Below are positions 1 through 12,755 of a stretch of 64,000 bases of DNA, piece after piece. The stretch's first letter is position 1, and the number at the start of each line of letters is the position of its first letter. The DNA is taken from NCBI GenBank assembly GCA_001600875.1, contig BCLD01000001.1, positions 767,375 through 831,374 on the forward strand, given 5' to 3'. Under the pieces are notes generated by a model. That model saw only the letters and a program-made list of their open reading frames with translations. It was not told where the DNA came from and did not search any database. The position numbers and the translations under genes were made by a program. The stretch is from Solicoccozyma terricola. Lineage: Eukaryota > Basidiomycota > Tremellomycetes > Filobasidiales > Piskurozymaceae.

Positions 1-1363
1 GTCATTCGGTGGTCAAACATCCAACCGCCCACCAAAAGAGGGCACGAACAACACTCTCGTCATCACCGAAATTCCGCTTGCTTCCATGTCCCTCGAAGCC
101 GTCAACAATCACTTCAAGCAGTTCGGGACCGTGACCAACGTCGCGCTCGAGGCTCGCGAGAAGAAGGCGCTCGTTGCGTTCTCATCAGCGCATGAAGCAC
201 ACGCGGCGTGGAAGAGCGACCAGCCGGTGTTTAACAGTCGACATGTCAAGGTGTTATGGCATCGTCCGATGGAAGGTCATGGTTCCAAGGGACAGGAAGC
301 ACTTGAGGCATCGGCTCCGCTGTTGCAAAACATGCGCAAGATAGAAGCTGAGGGCGCACAGGCTATCCAGGGATCCGTTGTCACGTCGCACGAAAAACAG
401 GCGCAAGCGAAGGCTCGAGTAGAAGAAATCCAGGCACAGCAACGAGTGATGGAGAAACACATAGCCGAACAAAGAGTGCTATTCGCTCGCCTCGAGGGAA
501 AGCCCGCCGACCCAGTGGAAAAGCGGTCGATCAAAACCCGCCTGAAGGAGGTCAGCAAGGAGTTGGAATCATTGCAGCCAATAGACATCGCTGAACTGCA
601 AAGCTTAATGGCGATAATCAAGCCGAAGAAGCCACTGCCGCAGAAGAGGATGGCGTCGAATCCAGCGGAGGGTGTACATTCGGTCAAGGAATTGCTGGAC
701 CAAGATATGGAAGGAGAGGTGGACGCCGATACGCTCGCGTTACGAGAAAAGGTCAAGCAATTGAGAGCCGAGGTGCGCAGATGTGTTGACTGTAAATTTG
801 ACTTGGGCCGAGCTAACATCCCACTCGCGCACAGGCGGAAAGTGTTGGCTTGGATCCAGACAACCTTGACAACCCCTCGTATGGCGGACGAGGACGCGGA
901 CGAGGCAGAGGTCGCGGTAGTGCTCAACGTGGAAGGGGAGCACCACCTCGCATGTTCAGACTTGACAACCGGACCCGTATCATCTCAGTGGATGGGGAGG
1001 GTGTGCAGAGTGACGCTGGACTGGAGGCGCTTCGAGCATGGTACGCTCCGTATGGTATGGTTGGGAAGCCCGAAGTCAGCCAAGGCAAGGTCATCGTGTC
1101 TTTCGAATCCAGGCAGGCCGCCGAGCAGGTAAGTTGGTCGGCACGTGGTCGCGGTACACTTCCTCTTGCTGATAGACCCTTCAAATCAGGCAATGGCCCG
1201 AGGCACCGAAGTTCCTTCGCTCTCAAAGCCAGTAACGACTTCCTGGCACACTGATGCTGCATCCACGGGCGAAGCGGGCGACATGAGTTGTGGTGGCGGA
1301 AAGACTGGTCACGAAGTAGCAGAAGACGAGGGCAGGCGTGGCGAGCGGCGGGATGATGATTGA
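1..1363 (+). CDS. RBM26/RBM27-type RNA-binding protein, 5' truncated
   Basis: C-terminal part of an RRM protein. The frame is open from base 2, so the gene begins upstream of the window. Exons are <2..772, 835..1128 and 1190..1363. The first residues (NTLVITEIPLASMSLEAVNN, then HFKQFGTVTNVAL) have an RRM beta1-alpha1-beta2 pattern. A long Ala/Glu/Gln/Lys coiled coil follows, then an RG-rich stretch (about 885-945) and a second RRM-like segment (TRIISVDGEG to KVIVSFESRQAAEQ). The protein ends in an acidic tail. This order (RRM, coiled coil, second RRM-like domain) is that of the RBM26/27 family, which links nuclear poly(A) RNA surveillance to the exosome. Both introns are phase 0. The family call rests on architecture and remembered similarity. 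The CCCH finger expected at the N-terminus would lie outside the window. Confidence 0.75.
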
Positions 1364-1737
1364 GCTTGCCATTTGTACTAGCGCGATCTGCACTCTGACA
1401 TCATGGCAAACAAGCCCACATAATTTGTCGTCAGAAATACCTGCTACAACGCAGTTTAGTATTTTCAACTCGCTTATCCTCCAAGGAAAGCCAGCAAAAC
1501 GGAAGACAGTTCAACCCAACTCGTTCGTACGTCGGCAGATGCCCTCGCTCATTATCATCCCTACTTGCCTCCTGCTCTATCGGATGCCTCGCCAAGGTTG
1601 CTCGCCTCTCCTTTTCATTTGCTAATTGGCCGTTCTCCACTAGCTTCGCCTAGATGGGAACGGATTGCTCGTGATATGTTCAAGTTGTTCTAGACAAGGT
1701 CACGACACCATTGCGACACCTTAATAGCCTACAACGT
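1364..1737. other. Convergent 3' intergenic region
   Basis: These 374 bases separate the stop of the RNA-binding protein gene from the stop of UTP13 on the other strand. They should hold the two 3' UTRs. No ORF here shows coding character and no RNA gene or repeat is visible. Confidence 0.6.
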
Positions 1738-4700
1738 CTAAAATTCGATGACTTCACCCCCTACTATGCCACCATCCATCTCACCAACAATGTAATCCAA
1801 CATATAGCTTTCAACCATGAGCTTGTCGAGTCGGGCAGCATGACGATCGGTGTATGGTATCAGGCCCTCCAAAAGGTCTTTCAGCCCTATGCTGGTAGAG
1901 GTATTTAAAGGCCTCTTTGGTGGCTGCGCAGCTTCCATCTCTTCGTCTTCGTCCTTCGTTGCCTCTTCTGCCTCTTTGATGGCAAGGTGGCCTCTTTGAA
2001 CCTTGTCAAATGCTTGCCGAATCTCCTCCGCCGATCGGAATGTCACAACAGCATTCAGCACGACCTGTGCCACCTCACTGGTCTTGGCGCGGACGTTCCA
2101 GTCCCGGATGAACTTAAGCAAGCGGACGAGGTCGATGGCAGACAGAAGGCGGATGACCGAGTCAACAGCATCAGACCCCGTGATACTTGTCGTATCGATC
2201 GCCCCGTCAGTTTGTCGGTTCCTATGTATGGAGGCGAAGAGTTTGTAAAGGCGTCCAGGTTGGTCCATTGCTAGCGCTAATTGGATGGCTCGTCGGTAGT
2301 CTCCGAGGTTGAGGTAGTTGTTGTAGTCCTGCTCTCTGTTGACCAGCGGAAAATTTGAGTAAACAACGTAATGTCACAAATCGACAGTATCCGGAACTCA
2401 CTGAGCCACCTCTTTCTCTCGCTTCTCAGTCGCTTCTTTTTCTTCTTCGACCGTGCAGTCCTCCCATAGCGTCGCAACCGAGTCGGCACCACCTGAGACA
2501 ATGGTCTTCTCATCCTTACTAATGGCAAGGGCCCAAATCTGTTCATTGGATGGAGAGTGGGTACTGGGTGGATGTAAAAAGATTCAACGCCGCCCACTCA
2601 CCTTATCCTCATGTCCATCCAGTGTCTTGATGCATTCTTCGTCCCTGATGTTCCAGAGTTTGACGAGACCATCAGACGCTGTTGACACGAGCTGCATACC
2701 CATAGTCAAGTAGTCGACACGGAGAACAGAATTTGTGTGCCCCTCGAAAGTCTGCGCCGGCCGGTCGTTTCAGTACGTACTACTTGTACGATAAAGCCCA
2801 CTGACTTACCTTCAAGCACGAGAAATCATCCAAACTCCACAATCGAATAGTCCTGTCTGCGGCACCGGAAGCCACAACTCTATCCGTCGGCGAAAACTTG
2901 ACACTCCATACACCCCTCTTGTGACCTTTGCACGTCCCAAGCAGCCTAATGGCACCGGATGCTGGCTTATTTGCTGTGACACTATAATCGATGGCGAAGA
3001 CTTTGACGAGTTTATCTTGGGATCCTGAAACGAGGAACTGGTCATTAGGCGATACGTCCAGAGCGTTGATGTCCTTGTCGTGGATTCGAAGCGTTGTGAG
3101 TGACGACGGCGTTGCGGGATCTGCGGTTATGTCGGACATGACAGTTGATAGATCCCACATCTTCACCGTCCGGTCTTGCGACGCGGTGATCAAGAACCTC
3201 TCTCGTTCTCGTCGGGACATGACCACAGCCCCAACACTTTCTGCGTGACCCTGACAAACGACTTTGCATCGCCATTCACCACCGACACTTTCCCAAACAC
3301 GAGCAGTGTTATCTTTGCTTCCAGTTGCAAGCCAAGTGCCGTCGCTTGACCGTGCAAGACATAGCACGACGTCTGCATGACCCTTGATGAGGCGGGCGTC
3401 CCAGGTCGCAGTGTCATACACCCGCACAAGAGCAGAGTTGGTTGCGAGAGCGAGGTGTGAATCGGTGTGTGATGGTGACAGGAAGAGGGCGTCTATGATC
3501 TCGTCGTTGAAGCCGATGATTTGGCGTATCAGGGTGGATGAGTAGTCGGGCGAGATGTGGTGGAAGAGGATGTTTTGGTCATTGTGTACGGCCACGAGAG
3601 TATTGTTCGCGCGTCTGGAAGCCGTGCGACATTAGGAAAACCTGGTGTTGGAATTGAGTTCTTCGACTTGGGCTCACAGTACTTGAGCAATCCCCCTCTG
3701 CTCCCTCTCGTCCTCCCCAACATCATCGTTTTCCTCGCTACCGCATCTTCCTACCTCCTTGGCCTGCAAGACATCCCACAGTCGAATTACGCCTTTCTCT
3801 CCCGCTGTCCAACAAGCCATCCTACCATCTTCCGATACTGACACGAATCCAACGGACTCGAGCGTCTCATGGGTCAGAATTGTTTGAATGACTTTCGGCG
3901 ACTCTTTCTTGCCTTTGCCTACTCCAGGCGTCGCGTGTAGATCCCATACCAGGACTACCTTGTCTCTACTCGCACTGATCATCCATCTGCCATCATCTGC
4001 CACCGCAATGCCTCTCACCACCGACACATGACCGTCCAATACGAACATGGCCTTTCCACTCGATCCTCGATGAGCTGGATCAAGTAGATCGAAACATCTC
4101 AACTTGGTATCGACACATCCAGTCCACAGTTGCAGATGCTCCACCTTTGTCGGTCCACTGAGGTGGAAATGCAATGCGGAGATGGGACCACCGTGGCCTT
4201 TGAATGCATGAGTGACAAAGCCGCCTGTTATATCCCAGACCTTGACGGAGCCATCCGCGGCACCCGATGCTAGAAGAAGAGGAGAGTTGGCCAGATTGGT
4301 GCTGGGTGGCGCGACGAGAGCGTGCAGGATTAGAATTGGTGAAGGATGTGCACGAGAGATTTGACGGGTGTAGGTAAGGTAAGGAGCTGGTTCTGATGAT
4401 GTGGCCGTCTCCGAGGACAGATCGGTGAGACATGTAAGGGGGTAATAGCGAATGGTAAGGGATTGATGGGCTGTGATAAGAAGAGGGGGAGAGGATGGTG
4501 GGTAGGAAATGGTGATCGCAGTGATAGCAGATCCGTCTCCTTTTACACGGCCGATTCGGCGGCCTGTTTCCGTTTCACTGACGAGCAACTCATCGTTGAG
4601 CGTGGTGATAAGGTGTATGCCATCCGCCGTGATGGCAATTGGTCCGCCGGTATGAGTAGGTTGCAGGGAAGACGGCGACGGTCGATAGCTGGATGTGATA

Positions 4701-4837
4701 GCAGGGTCGAAGAGAGGAGTGGTATGTGAGCGCGGTGGTCCTCATGGTCTTTGGACATGTGATCAGAACGGTGACAGGACTCACGCAGTCTTCATCTTGC
4801 GTTTCAGCGACTCTGTGCTGCCGCTGTCGAATGCCAT
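1738..4837 (-). CDS. UTP13: U3 snoRNP / SSU processome WD40 protein UTP13 (TBL3)
   Basis: Six exons (4785..4837, 3678..4688, 2810..3614, 2602..2751, 2402..2538, 1738..2335) join in phase to 917 aa. The 53-nt first exon matters: it supplies the family N-terminus and joins in phase only through the acceptor ending at 4689 (MKTAY, then TGGPIAITADG). Two seven-bladed WD40 propellers follow, with repeated GH...WD units such as SGAADGSVKVWD, TGSKDNTARVWE, SGSQDKLVKVF and SGAADRTIRLWSL. The C-terminal helical Utp13 domain spans about residues 720-900. In yeast and animals Utp13 is part of the UTP-B/PWP2 subcomplex that binds the 5' ETS of pre-rRNA in the nucleolus. The gene is divergent from LTV1, another 40S assembly factor, with 256 bp between the start codons. 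Confidence 0.93.
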
Positions 4838-5093
4838 GTTGTGGGAGTAGTAGCGAGAGGATGTGGAGACGACTGGTCAGATAGTTGGACGACGGAAACA
4901 CCAGCTTTGAATACTAACCATGCATGGTCCCGTCTTCAACTCGACAAATATCTGAAACTCACGTGACCCGCGGCCATCCATCCCCGGGCCAAGTCCTCAG
5001 TTGGAATTATTTGAAACTTGCAAAGTGCGGCCCACCCCCCCAGCTCCATCTCTCTGGCATCCCTGGCATTCATCACCACATCAACTCACAAAC
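4838..5093. promoter_or_regulatory. Divergent promoter UTP13/LTV1
   Basis: This 256-bp spacer lies between two start codons for 40S ribosome assembly factors. It holds an E-box CACGTG at 4960-4965 in the context TCACGTGACC. The same hexamer lies upstream of ASA1 (51964-51969) and FOX2 (62322-62327). A shared bidirectional promoter is inferred from spacing only. Confidence 0.55.
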
Positions 5094-7254
5094 ATGCCCA
5101 AGCAGTCCATCTTCAGGCAGCCAGGCGCTCAGCACTTCCAGCTGGTCCATCGCTCACAGAGAGATCCTCTCATTCATGACCCTGAAGCGTCACAGCAGGT
5201 CTTGAAGCCGGTCGAGAGGGCCAACGATCAGGGTAGGAAGGTGGGTTGGCAAACGTTCTGTCGTCCATCGATCTTATCATCGTACGCTGATGGCCAAACT
5301 CCTCTACTCTTATACATTTCCAGACTGCAACGCTGTCCGATCTCGAAGCCGCGGCCGTGGCTTCTTCCTCTGCTAGACCTCGCACCAACGAGGGGGAAGT
5401 TGCCGCGTACGGCGTCTTCTACGATGACTCGTCATACGACTACATGCAGCATCTCAAACAAGTGGGAGATGGTGTGGATGGTGATGCTGTCATGATTCCT
5501 GCTCCAAGAGGCAGTCAGGGGATCAAAGGGGATAGAAAAGGGAAACAGCCGGCATTGGATGAGGAGAGGTTTTTCAAGAAGCAGCCTCCAGTTCTGCCAC
5601 AAGCAGTCTTGCCGTCAAGCCGGGAGATGACCAGGGAGGACGCTTTGGCTCAGCAAACCAATGTCCCGAGAGATCTTCAGGGCCTTCAACCAGACATGGA
5701 CCCGCATCTTCGACAGGTCTTGGAGGCGCTTGAAGACGAGGCATTCGTGGACGAACAAGCAGAAGACGACGGATGGATGAATGAGCTACTTGGTGGCGGA
5801 GAGTTGGAAAATGGTGAACAAGGAGACGAGTGGGAGTTTGACGAGGATGGGTTCGAAGAGGAAGGAGATGGACAAGAGGATCCTCACGCGGACAATCAGG
5901 GAGAGACCTGGGAGGAACGATTCCGCTCTTTCAAAGCATCCGGCGGGTTGAAAGCCCAACAAGCCCCATCAGCGTACGACGATGGATACTCGGAAGCTGG
6001 AGATACTGTTGGTTCTCTGCCGGCTCTCGGTGTGATTGGTGGCAAGAAAAGGAGGAAGGGTGCATCGGACGCTAGTGGATACAGTATGAGCTCGAGTTCC
6101 ATGTTCAGGAACAAGGGCCTGTCCACCCTGGATGAGATGTTCGACAAGGTGAGTGTGTCCAGATGGGGTTCGCGAAATGACAGCGAAATGACTCTTTTCT
6201 ACTTCCGACAGGTCGAGCGTGATTACGAAAGAGATGACGAGGACGAGGACGATGAAGCGCCTGACCTCGAGGATATGGACGACGATCTGATCTCCAACTT
6301 CAGCCATGCATCACGCGCATCGCGCCTATTCACTGGCTCACAGGCTGGCGGCGACGACGTGGAGATCTCTCGAGAGGACTTTGAAAATATCATGGATGAC
6401 TTCTTGGATAATTACGAGGTCGTAGGAAACCGAATGGTTCCAGCTCTCGGAGGAGAGACTGGTGCCGATAAGTTGGACATCATGCGGAAGGCCTTGGTAG
6501 GTCTCGACGTAGGAGGAAATGCCCAAGCTTCCTCATCCAAGGTCGGAGGGACGGACGCTGAGGCAGAGTACATTCGGAAGAGGTATCTGCGGGACGATGC
6601 GTACGAGGATGAGGAGGAGGATGAGGACGCCGAGCCGGTCTGGCCTGCTCCACCAAAAGCGAAGGATAAGTGGGATGCGGAGACCATATTGAGTGAGTGA
6701 TCAATCAGGCACAAGCCAAAGATCTTACTGATTGGCAATTGTTGGTCTCGAAGGCACATACTCAAATCTTGAGAACCATCCTCGCGTCATTGGTACCCGT
6801 CCAATTAAGCAACGGAAAGAGAAGGTGGCTGAACCAGTCGTAGAAGAGGATAACGACGATAGTGGTAGCGAAACGGAGATGGAAGATGATGAGAGTCGTC
6901 GTGAGTGCCGGCGCCAGGATATGCGTCAAGTTCAGCGCTAAACCACTGTGTCCTTAGAACGCGTCACCATCGCCCGAGCAAAGGACGAGAGCAAGGAGGA
7001 GAAGAGAGCTCGAAAGGCAGCAGTCAAAGCAGATCGAGCGGTGAATAATGACTGGAAGTGTGTGGCCCCCGTTTTCCAGACACTGATTACCACCACCGCC
7101 TCAGAATCGACGCACGGAGAAGAAGGCGAAGCAGGACCTATTCGCAGGCGAGCGTCGCAAACAGATCTCCACTCATGCTAAACGTGTGGGCAACGGAAAT
7201 GCAGCGGACGTATCCGCAACCAACGACAAGATCGGTGTGATTACTCTTTCATAA
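5094..7254 (+). CDS. LTV1: 40S ribosomal subunit assembly/export factor LTV1
   Basis: Six exons (5094..5240, 5324..6148, 6212..6692, 6754..6900, 6958..7040, 7105..7254) give 610 aa. The N-terminus (SIFRQPGAQHFQLVHRSQRD, then PLIHDPEASQ) is the strongly conserved LTV1 signature. A very acidic centre follows, then a basic C-terminal helix (RARKAAVKADRA, EKKAKQDLFAGERRKQ). LTV1 binds the head of pre-40S particles and is removed by casein kinase before cytoplasmic maturation. The 63-nt intron at 6149-6211 has no stop and keeps frame, so it can be missed. I removed it because it has GTGAGT and AG ends and the flanking residues then join as in the family. The 5' end of exon 6 is the least certain junction. 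Confidence 0.93.
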
Positions 7255-7302
7255 AACAAAATCTCTGGCTGTTCTATTGTAAATTACAAGCAAGTCATAT
7301 TA

Positions 7303-9575
7303 CTATGATGACGCATCCCAATCCAAATCTCTTACATCCCTCTTGATCAGTCGGAGCGGCAAAGGGTTTTTCGGGGTCAGAGTCAGCTTGGTCACTGCTG
7401 CCAGGAGCCGCTCTCGCTTTTGTTCGAATGACTCATTGGATGGGATTGGTGTGATATCGAACGTGCGGATCATGAGAGCAAGAATGCACACTGATTCCAC
7501 CTCGGCAAATCGTCGTCCAATGCAGGCTCTCGCTCCGGCGGAGAAGGGAAGAAATGCGTCCTTGTTATAATCTTCAAGGAACCGCTCTGGTTTGAAAGCC
7601 GCTGGATCGGCCCAGTGAAACGGATGTAGGTGTAGTGCCGTCGTATCGATATGGACATGCGAGCCTTTTGGAATGAATGCTCTCCGTTGACCAAAAGGCG
7701 TCGGTATTTCGGACTCGCTTTCCTTGAGCAATGGAAGCGGGTAAGTGTCATCTGGCAGGTATGTATCCTCGAGAGCCACCTTAGGAATTATGGTCACGGC
7801 GGGATGTAAGCGAAGGGTCTCGTAGAGAACCGCTAAACACCGCTCGAGTTTAGGGAAGTCTTTATAAGACTGCGGGAGGGATGCGATCAGCTGGATACCT
7901 TGTGGTGCATGTCTCCGTTGCGGCTTACCGGAGCATGTCCGTCTGGCATCACTTGCATCACTTCTTCCCGAAGCCACTGCTGTTTCTTTGGATAGAGTGC
8001 CAGATAAGCGAAAGCAAACGCCAGAGAATGAGCGCTAGTCTCATGACCTGCGAGGGCGAAAATAAAGATATTGCTGTTCGAAAGGGTAAAGGTTGACTAT
8101 GAAGGGCACGTATACCACAAAATGTCGGTCACCTACCCGACAAGCTCATCGTCCTTGAGTCCACCTTCGCCCTTCTCTCCAGCTGCTATGTCAGCTCCGC
8201 TGTTTTCGATAAGCTGGTTGAAGAGGTCATAACGCTGGCTAGCAGCACCGACAGCCAGTTCTGACCTTCTACTTCGGATCATGTCAGTCATGAACGAGAG
8301 TAGTTCGTCTGATGAGGCTTTAATGTGCTGAAGGCTGATTAGTGATCGCAGCAGACAAATTTCAGCAGGTAGATGAGGCGTCCAGATACGAAAGTGGCTC
8401 ACTATGCAATGGGTAACTTGAATAGGGCCTGTGGAGTATAAATGCGTAATCAACACGCTATCGATTGGCACCCGGTAATAACAAGACTGCTTACCCTCGG
8501 TGCCAGTAAGAGCCAGGCAATTTTCTCGGAGACGGTTGTGATAGCGTCCGCCATCGTCATGGTGTGACCGGAAGGGATGTATTTCTGCGCCCCGGTCGAC
8601 CATTTGAGTTCTGACCCGAAAGATGCCGTGGCTGAATGGAGGCAAGAGAAGTCAGTCGATGGATACATACCTTGATATCATCGCCGAGTGGTCTTCACCC
8701 AACACTGCCAATGCTAGCTGCGACGCAGGGCCCTCGTATTCAGTTCGCGCGTTACGGTTGACTGGCTGTGGCACCAGTAGACCCAATCGAAACTCACCCT
8801 GATGGTCAGATGCGTGATGTCCTTGATATCCGTCCTTTCGCTTGGTTTCAGGGCAGAGAATCCTTCTGCGTCCATCATCTCGTGAACGACGGTCGTGCTT
8901 GTCCGCCAAACTAAGTCGAACACCTTCTCTGAAAAGCCAGGCGCTACGATCTGGCAGACAGAGGGTCATTTAGTTGGTGACTAGAGAACACGAGTACCAT
9001 CCGAACTCGTGCACCTTGCGATGCTTTCTCCATTCTCCACCCTCCGTAGTCAGTACGTTGTCCCCATAGAGGGCGAGGACCCGATATGATTCCACGGGCT
9101 TCGCCCATCTTCGTCGATCCGTAGTGAGGATGCGAACAGCTTCGGGATTGGAGATGGAATAGATAGTTTGCGGAGAGTTGAATGCCACGAGAGTGATGAT
9201 GGAAGAGCGGAACTTGTCATAGACTGCACGCAATCGGACGGAGGACATTAAATACGTAAGACTGGGAGGGAACATGTAATCATTCTCACAAAATCGCTTT
9301 GTGCGCCAGCCGAATGTCAACTGAGGATTCAAGGTGTCGTTGGCAGGCACCAGATTGCCAAGAAGTGTCTGTGGAGAGAGCAGAGTGCGAAACCCGCTCT
9401 GCCCGTGGGTCGCCTGAAAGTACGATGACGACAATGAGCTCGGGATCGGGACGACGAAACGTTGCGAGGAGCTGGTTTGAGTATTCACCTGGATCTGCTG
9501 GTAAAATGCCACACATCGTCTGATGAAAAGGCCCGCGACGACGACGATTACGGTGAGGATGGTGATGGTACTCAT
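7303..9575 (-). CDS. Cytochrome P450 monooxygenase
   Basis: Eight exons (9015..9575, 8798..8950, 8699..8717, 8495..8631, 8403..8428, 8137..8334, 7929..8073, 7303..7890) give 608 aa. The start is the ATG at 9573-9575, which begins a hydrophobic membrane anchor (ITILTVIVVVAGLFI). Family landmarks are all present: EWRKHRKIVAPGFSEK in the C-helix, the I-helix oxygen motif AGHETS (about residues 373-378), the K-helix ETLR (about 437-440), PERF, and the heme loop PFSAGARACIG with the cysteine thiolate near residue 536. Exons 3 (19 nt) and 5 (26 nt) are tiny and were placed by phase and by the conserved ASFG region. The substrate cannot be told. The gene is divergent from a Zn2Cys6 regulator, which suggests local control. 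It is probably ER-bound and dependent on CPR. Confidence 0.93.
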
Positions 9576-10002
9576 GCTGATATAGCTGCAGCCTCATCCG
9601 AGATGATGGCGATGAAGATCGAAAGCTGGGTTGGATGGTCTCGATCCAGTGGCGAAGTGAGACAAGACCAGCTGTGGAGCCCCGGCCGGCAAGATGCCGT
9701 GAAGAGGTGCACCGCGGATTAGATCAGGATATCGAGAACATCGTTTAATCCCATTCGATTCATGGACCCGCCATCCAACCATCCAAGTAGGGGAAGGTCG
9801 ATGTCTGTCAACTTCCTACTTCCTGCACCTTGTATGATCATTTGAACGGTGGGTTCCTGCGACAAGGTGACAGGCAGGCAGAGCATATCGCTCATCCACA
9901 TATTATCCACGAGACAGTGCACCAAGCTGGTGCTTCACCATCCACCATCCATCACGCACAGCATCGATCCCTGGTGGGCACCCGCACCCCCCCCTAGCAA
10001 TC
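9576..10002. promoter_or_regulatory. Divergent promoter P450 / Zn2Cys6 regulator
   Basis: These 427 bases lie between the start codons of the P450 and the zinc-cluster factor. There is no coding signal. CGG/CCG triplets of the kind bound by zinc-cluster factors occur (for example the CCCCGGCCGG around 9680), but I cannot assign an operator. Confidence 0.45.
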
Positions 10003-12301
10003 ATGGACGGACGCTCACGACAGGATAGAGCGAGTGTCATTTAACCCGGTTTTGCTCGGTCGCCTGTATCACTACAGCTGATTCCTCTCCTGCACCGCAT
10101 GCACAGTCCGCCTCGGTCGACGACCGACGTGCGCCCAAGCGAGCCAAGATCTACCAGGCCTGTAACTTCTGTCAACGTCGCAAGACACGATGCGAAGGTC
10201 TAACTGCGAATGGATGCGCTCGGTGCATGACACTCGGCAAGGAGTGCTCTCTGGCTGTCAGATCATCCTCGAGCACCGTCGCCGGTGCCTACCGAGAGTC
10301 AACCTCGACCGAAGACGTTCCTTCCTCTGACAACACAGCGTTGATTTCCAGCATGCTTTCCGAAAGTCAAAGAAAGAATGACGAGCTTCAACGCAAGACA
10401 GACCGTATGGAGGAGAGGTTGAGGATACTTGAGCAGGTGGTTCAGCGCGCCGAAGATTCCAGCAGCCAAATTGGCGGCGGTGCCGAACATGTCCCCATAG
10501 AGGACAAGGAGGACCAGCCTCGGGTGACTCAACAACTACTCGTGATCGAGAATCCACTCCTATCCGAAGAAAACAACCATTATCTCATCCAAATCCTCGA
10601 CTTCAGTGAGCTGTTCTTCTCGATCACGACTGATAAAGCGTGTCCCCATCCCGTCAAACAAGGGATTGTTAGCCAATCGCAGGCTGACGTTGCGTTTCAA
10701 GTGTGAGCACGAAGTGCTGGCGGGGCACATCACAGTACGCTGACGGGAATCATGATCACAGCTTCAAACATATCTTCACTCGCGTCCTCCCCTTAGATTG
10801 CTTCATATCCTCGTCTACATCAACCCCTACGCATGGCTTCCTGCTGACATGCATCCTCATCTACGTCTCACGGGCATCTACATCCATCTATGACCTCTTT
10901 CCCAAGTCCGTCGTCGCTCGCCTCAACCGACTTTTGGAGGAATCACTGCTATACGTCTTGGCCGGCAGCACGTCCGACGATGTCGTTCTTGGCCTACTTG
11001 TGCTCTCTCTGAGTCCAAGCAAAGAAGCAGACAAGACAATGGACGAGAAGCCAGCGGAGGCCAATCCGAGTGCGACGCGTCTGATATCGATGGCCTTCCA
11101 GATAGGTAGCTTTTCGGGCTTGGCGGCATCGTGCAGGTCGGCAGCCGAGTCCACTGCGGACATGCAGCATCGTTGGATGACCAAGGTGATGCATAGATTC
11201 CAGCTGGTTCGTATAGGCGATCTCTAGATCCTTTCAAGTCACTTATATTCACACTCAAACTCGTTTAGTGGACAACGATTGTGAATCGGTATTTCCTGTA
11301 AGTCTAGCAAAAATAGCCAGGAATACTTGTCAGACTGACTTCCGGACCTCCAGACTCGTGACTATGCACACTCGAACCTCTGCGTACGACTGGGACACCT
11401 TTGATCGCGCCGGGCGCGGCTTCCAGCGCGTACTAACAGCCAACCCGGATTGCGAAGCCTTCCGACATCTTCACCAGGAACGACTTCTGCTCGACCTCAT
11501 CGGACCTTTACTGTCCAAGCTATCAGATTTAGAGGGCAAGATGGCAATTGACGTCTCAGACTTGTTGAATATCAGCGACATGTGGCAAATGATACGGGCT
11601 CAACTGAACGACTGGAGGGAATCAATAAAAGGAGGCGACCTACGTGAGTCGGTCTAGGCTGAGATGCGCCGTTTGCCGCCGCAGTCTAATTGTTCGTGGG
11701 CACCCTAGCTACACGTTTCGGCCTGTCAGCCGACTCTCGTTGCGTGGAATTCGCTATCGGGCTTCGACTGTCATGCTTTTCGCAACGCCTCCCGTCCCCG
11801 CTCAGTCCTGAGGTGCGTGGGACGGGAGTCGCGAAATTCGGTCCTTCTTGCCTGCATACTGCCGAGGACAGCAATCGTATCATCCTCGAGGAAGCGGCTC
11901 CAGAGCACCTTCGGCTGCCCGAGTATGTGGTCATACTCATCGCGGTCGGCGTCTTGGTGCAATATCGATCCGCCATATTTGTGCTGCAGAACTATAACAA
12001 GCTACCGGATCCCGCTACATTGGAAAGGGTAGAAGCGATAGCCGAGGCTCTCCTGGATGGAGGAGGGATTGCTGCTGTGCTATGCAGCAAGATCAGAAAG
12101 ATGTGGAAAGCCGTGCAGGAAAAACACGAGATCAATCTGCAGCAACGACAATCCGATGCTATCGCGGCACCAGGTCTGCCGGATGATTTCTTCAACTTTG
12201 AACTGTATAACTTCAACCTCGGCTGGGACCCGTCGCTTGTCCTCTATCAGGATATACTGGGGATGTCGCAGCCAGGGGATGGCGGCGTGTATGTTGGCTG
12301 A
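10003..12301 (+). CDS. Zn2Cys6 fungal transcription factor
   Basis: Modelled as exons 10003..10033, 10078..10605, 10673..10700, 10762..11206, 11269..11297, 11354..11643 and 11709..12301, giving 647 aa. The zinc cluster ACNFCQRRKTRC plus GCARCMTLGKEC puts the six cysteines at residues 39, 42, 49, 57, 60 and 67, followed by a coiled-coil region (ESQRKNDELQRKTDRMEERL). The middle homology region starts at FLLTCILIYVSRAS. The first exon is only 31 nt and supplies the ATG. The 28-nt exon 3 and the 29-nt exon 5 are the least sure parts; the intron after 11206 would use the unusual donor GTTCGT. It sits head to head with the P450 and next to an RTA1-like gene, so it may control one or both (inference). 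Confidence 0.8.
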
Positions 12302-12755
12302 GGCGTGGTAACGGCTGCCGACGGCGGAATTACGGAGTCATCGATGTTACATCATTCGAGTGACCCTCTGTATGATGATTGGCACAATGCACAGCATCGA
12401 GATCGTGGATAGAGATCTCTTGTGTAGTATCATAGATCTGGCGGAGACGGATAAGATCTTCATCCAGACATGGGAAGCACACTACCCCAATCCGCATGTG
12501 ACCGCCCCGGGCGATACCCCGCACAGTGTCACGCGTAGTGCATTTCCTGTTCTTGGTCTCGGCGGCTCCGTCGGCGGTTCCTATTCCTATACGCTCGGGT
12601 GGCGGTGTCGATGTCTGCGGGCGTACCGAAGCATGGCCCGATGGTCGAGCATAAAAGGAGAGAGCAAGGATGTGCTCTCGTCGAATCAAGCAGCAACCAC
12701 CTACTCACTCCATCACAGCAGGCTCCGCTCTTCGCAATACAGCTAGTTATCCAGA
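12302..12755. other. Intergenic region upstream of RTA1-like gene
   Basis: These 454 bases hold the end of the regulator transcript and the promoter of the RTA1-like gene. Short ORFs on both strands have no coding character or intron support. No repeat or RNA gene is visible. Confidence 0.5.

Noticed and set aside
277..927. 216-aa ORF opposite the RNA-binding protein
   Set aside because: Ser/Ala/Cys-rich antisense shadow of a Glu/Ala-rich coding exon. No domain, no splice support.
10801..10910. Alternative frame reading LHILVYINPYAWLPADM, like the FF-x-VNP block of fungal regulators
   Set aside because: It overlaps the frame HGFLLTCILIYVSRAS, which continues for over 100 residues and matches the middle homology region. 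The alternative frame stops at once.
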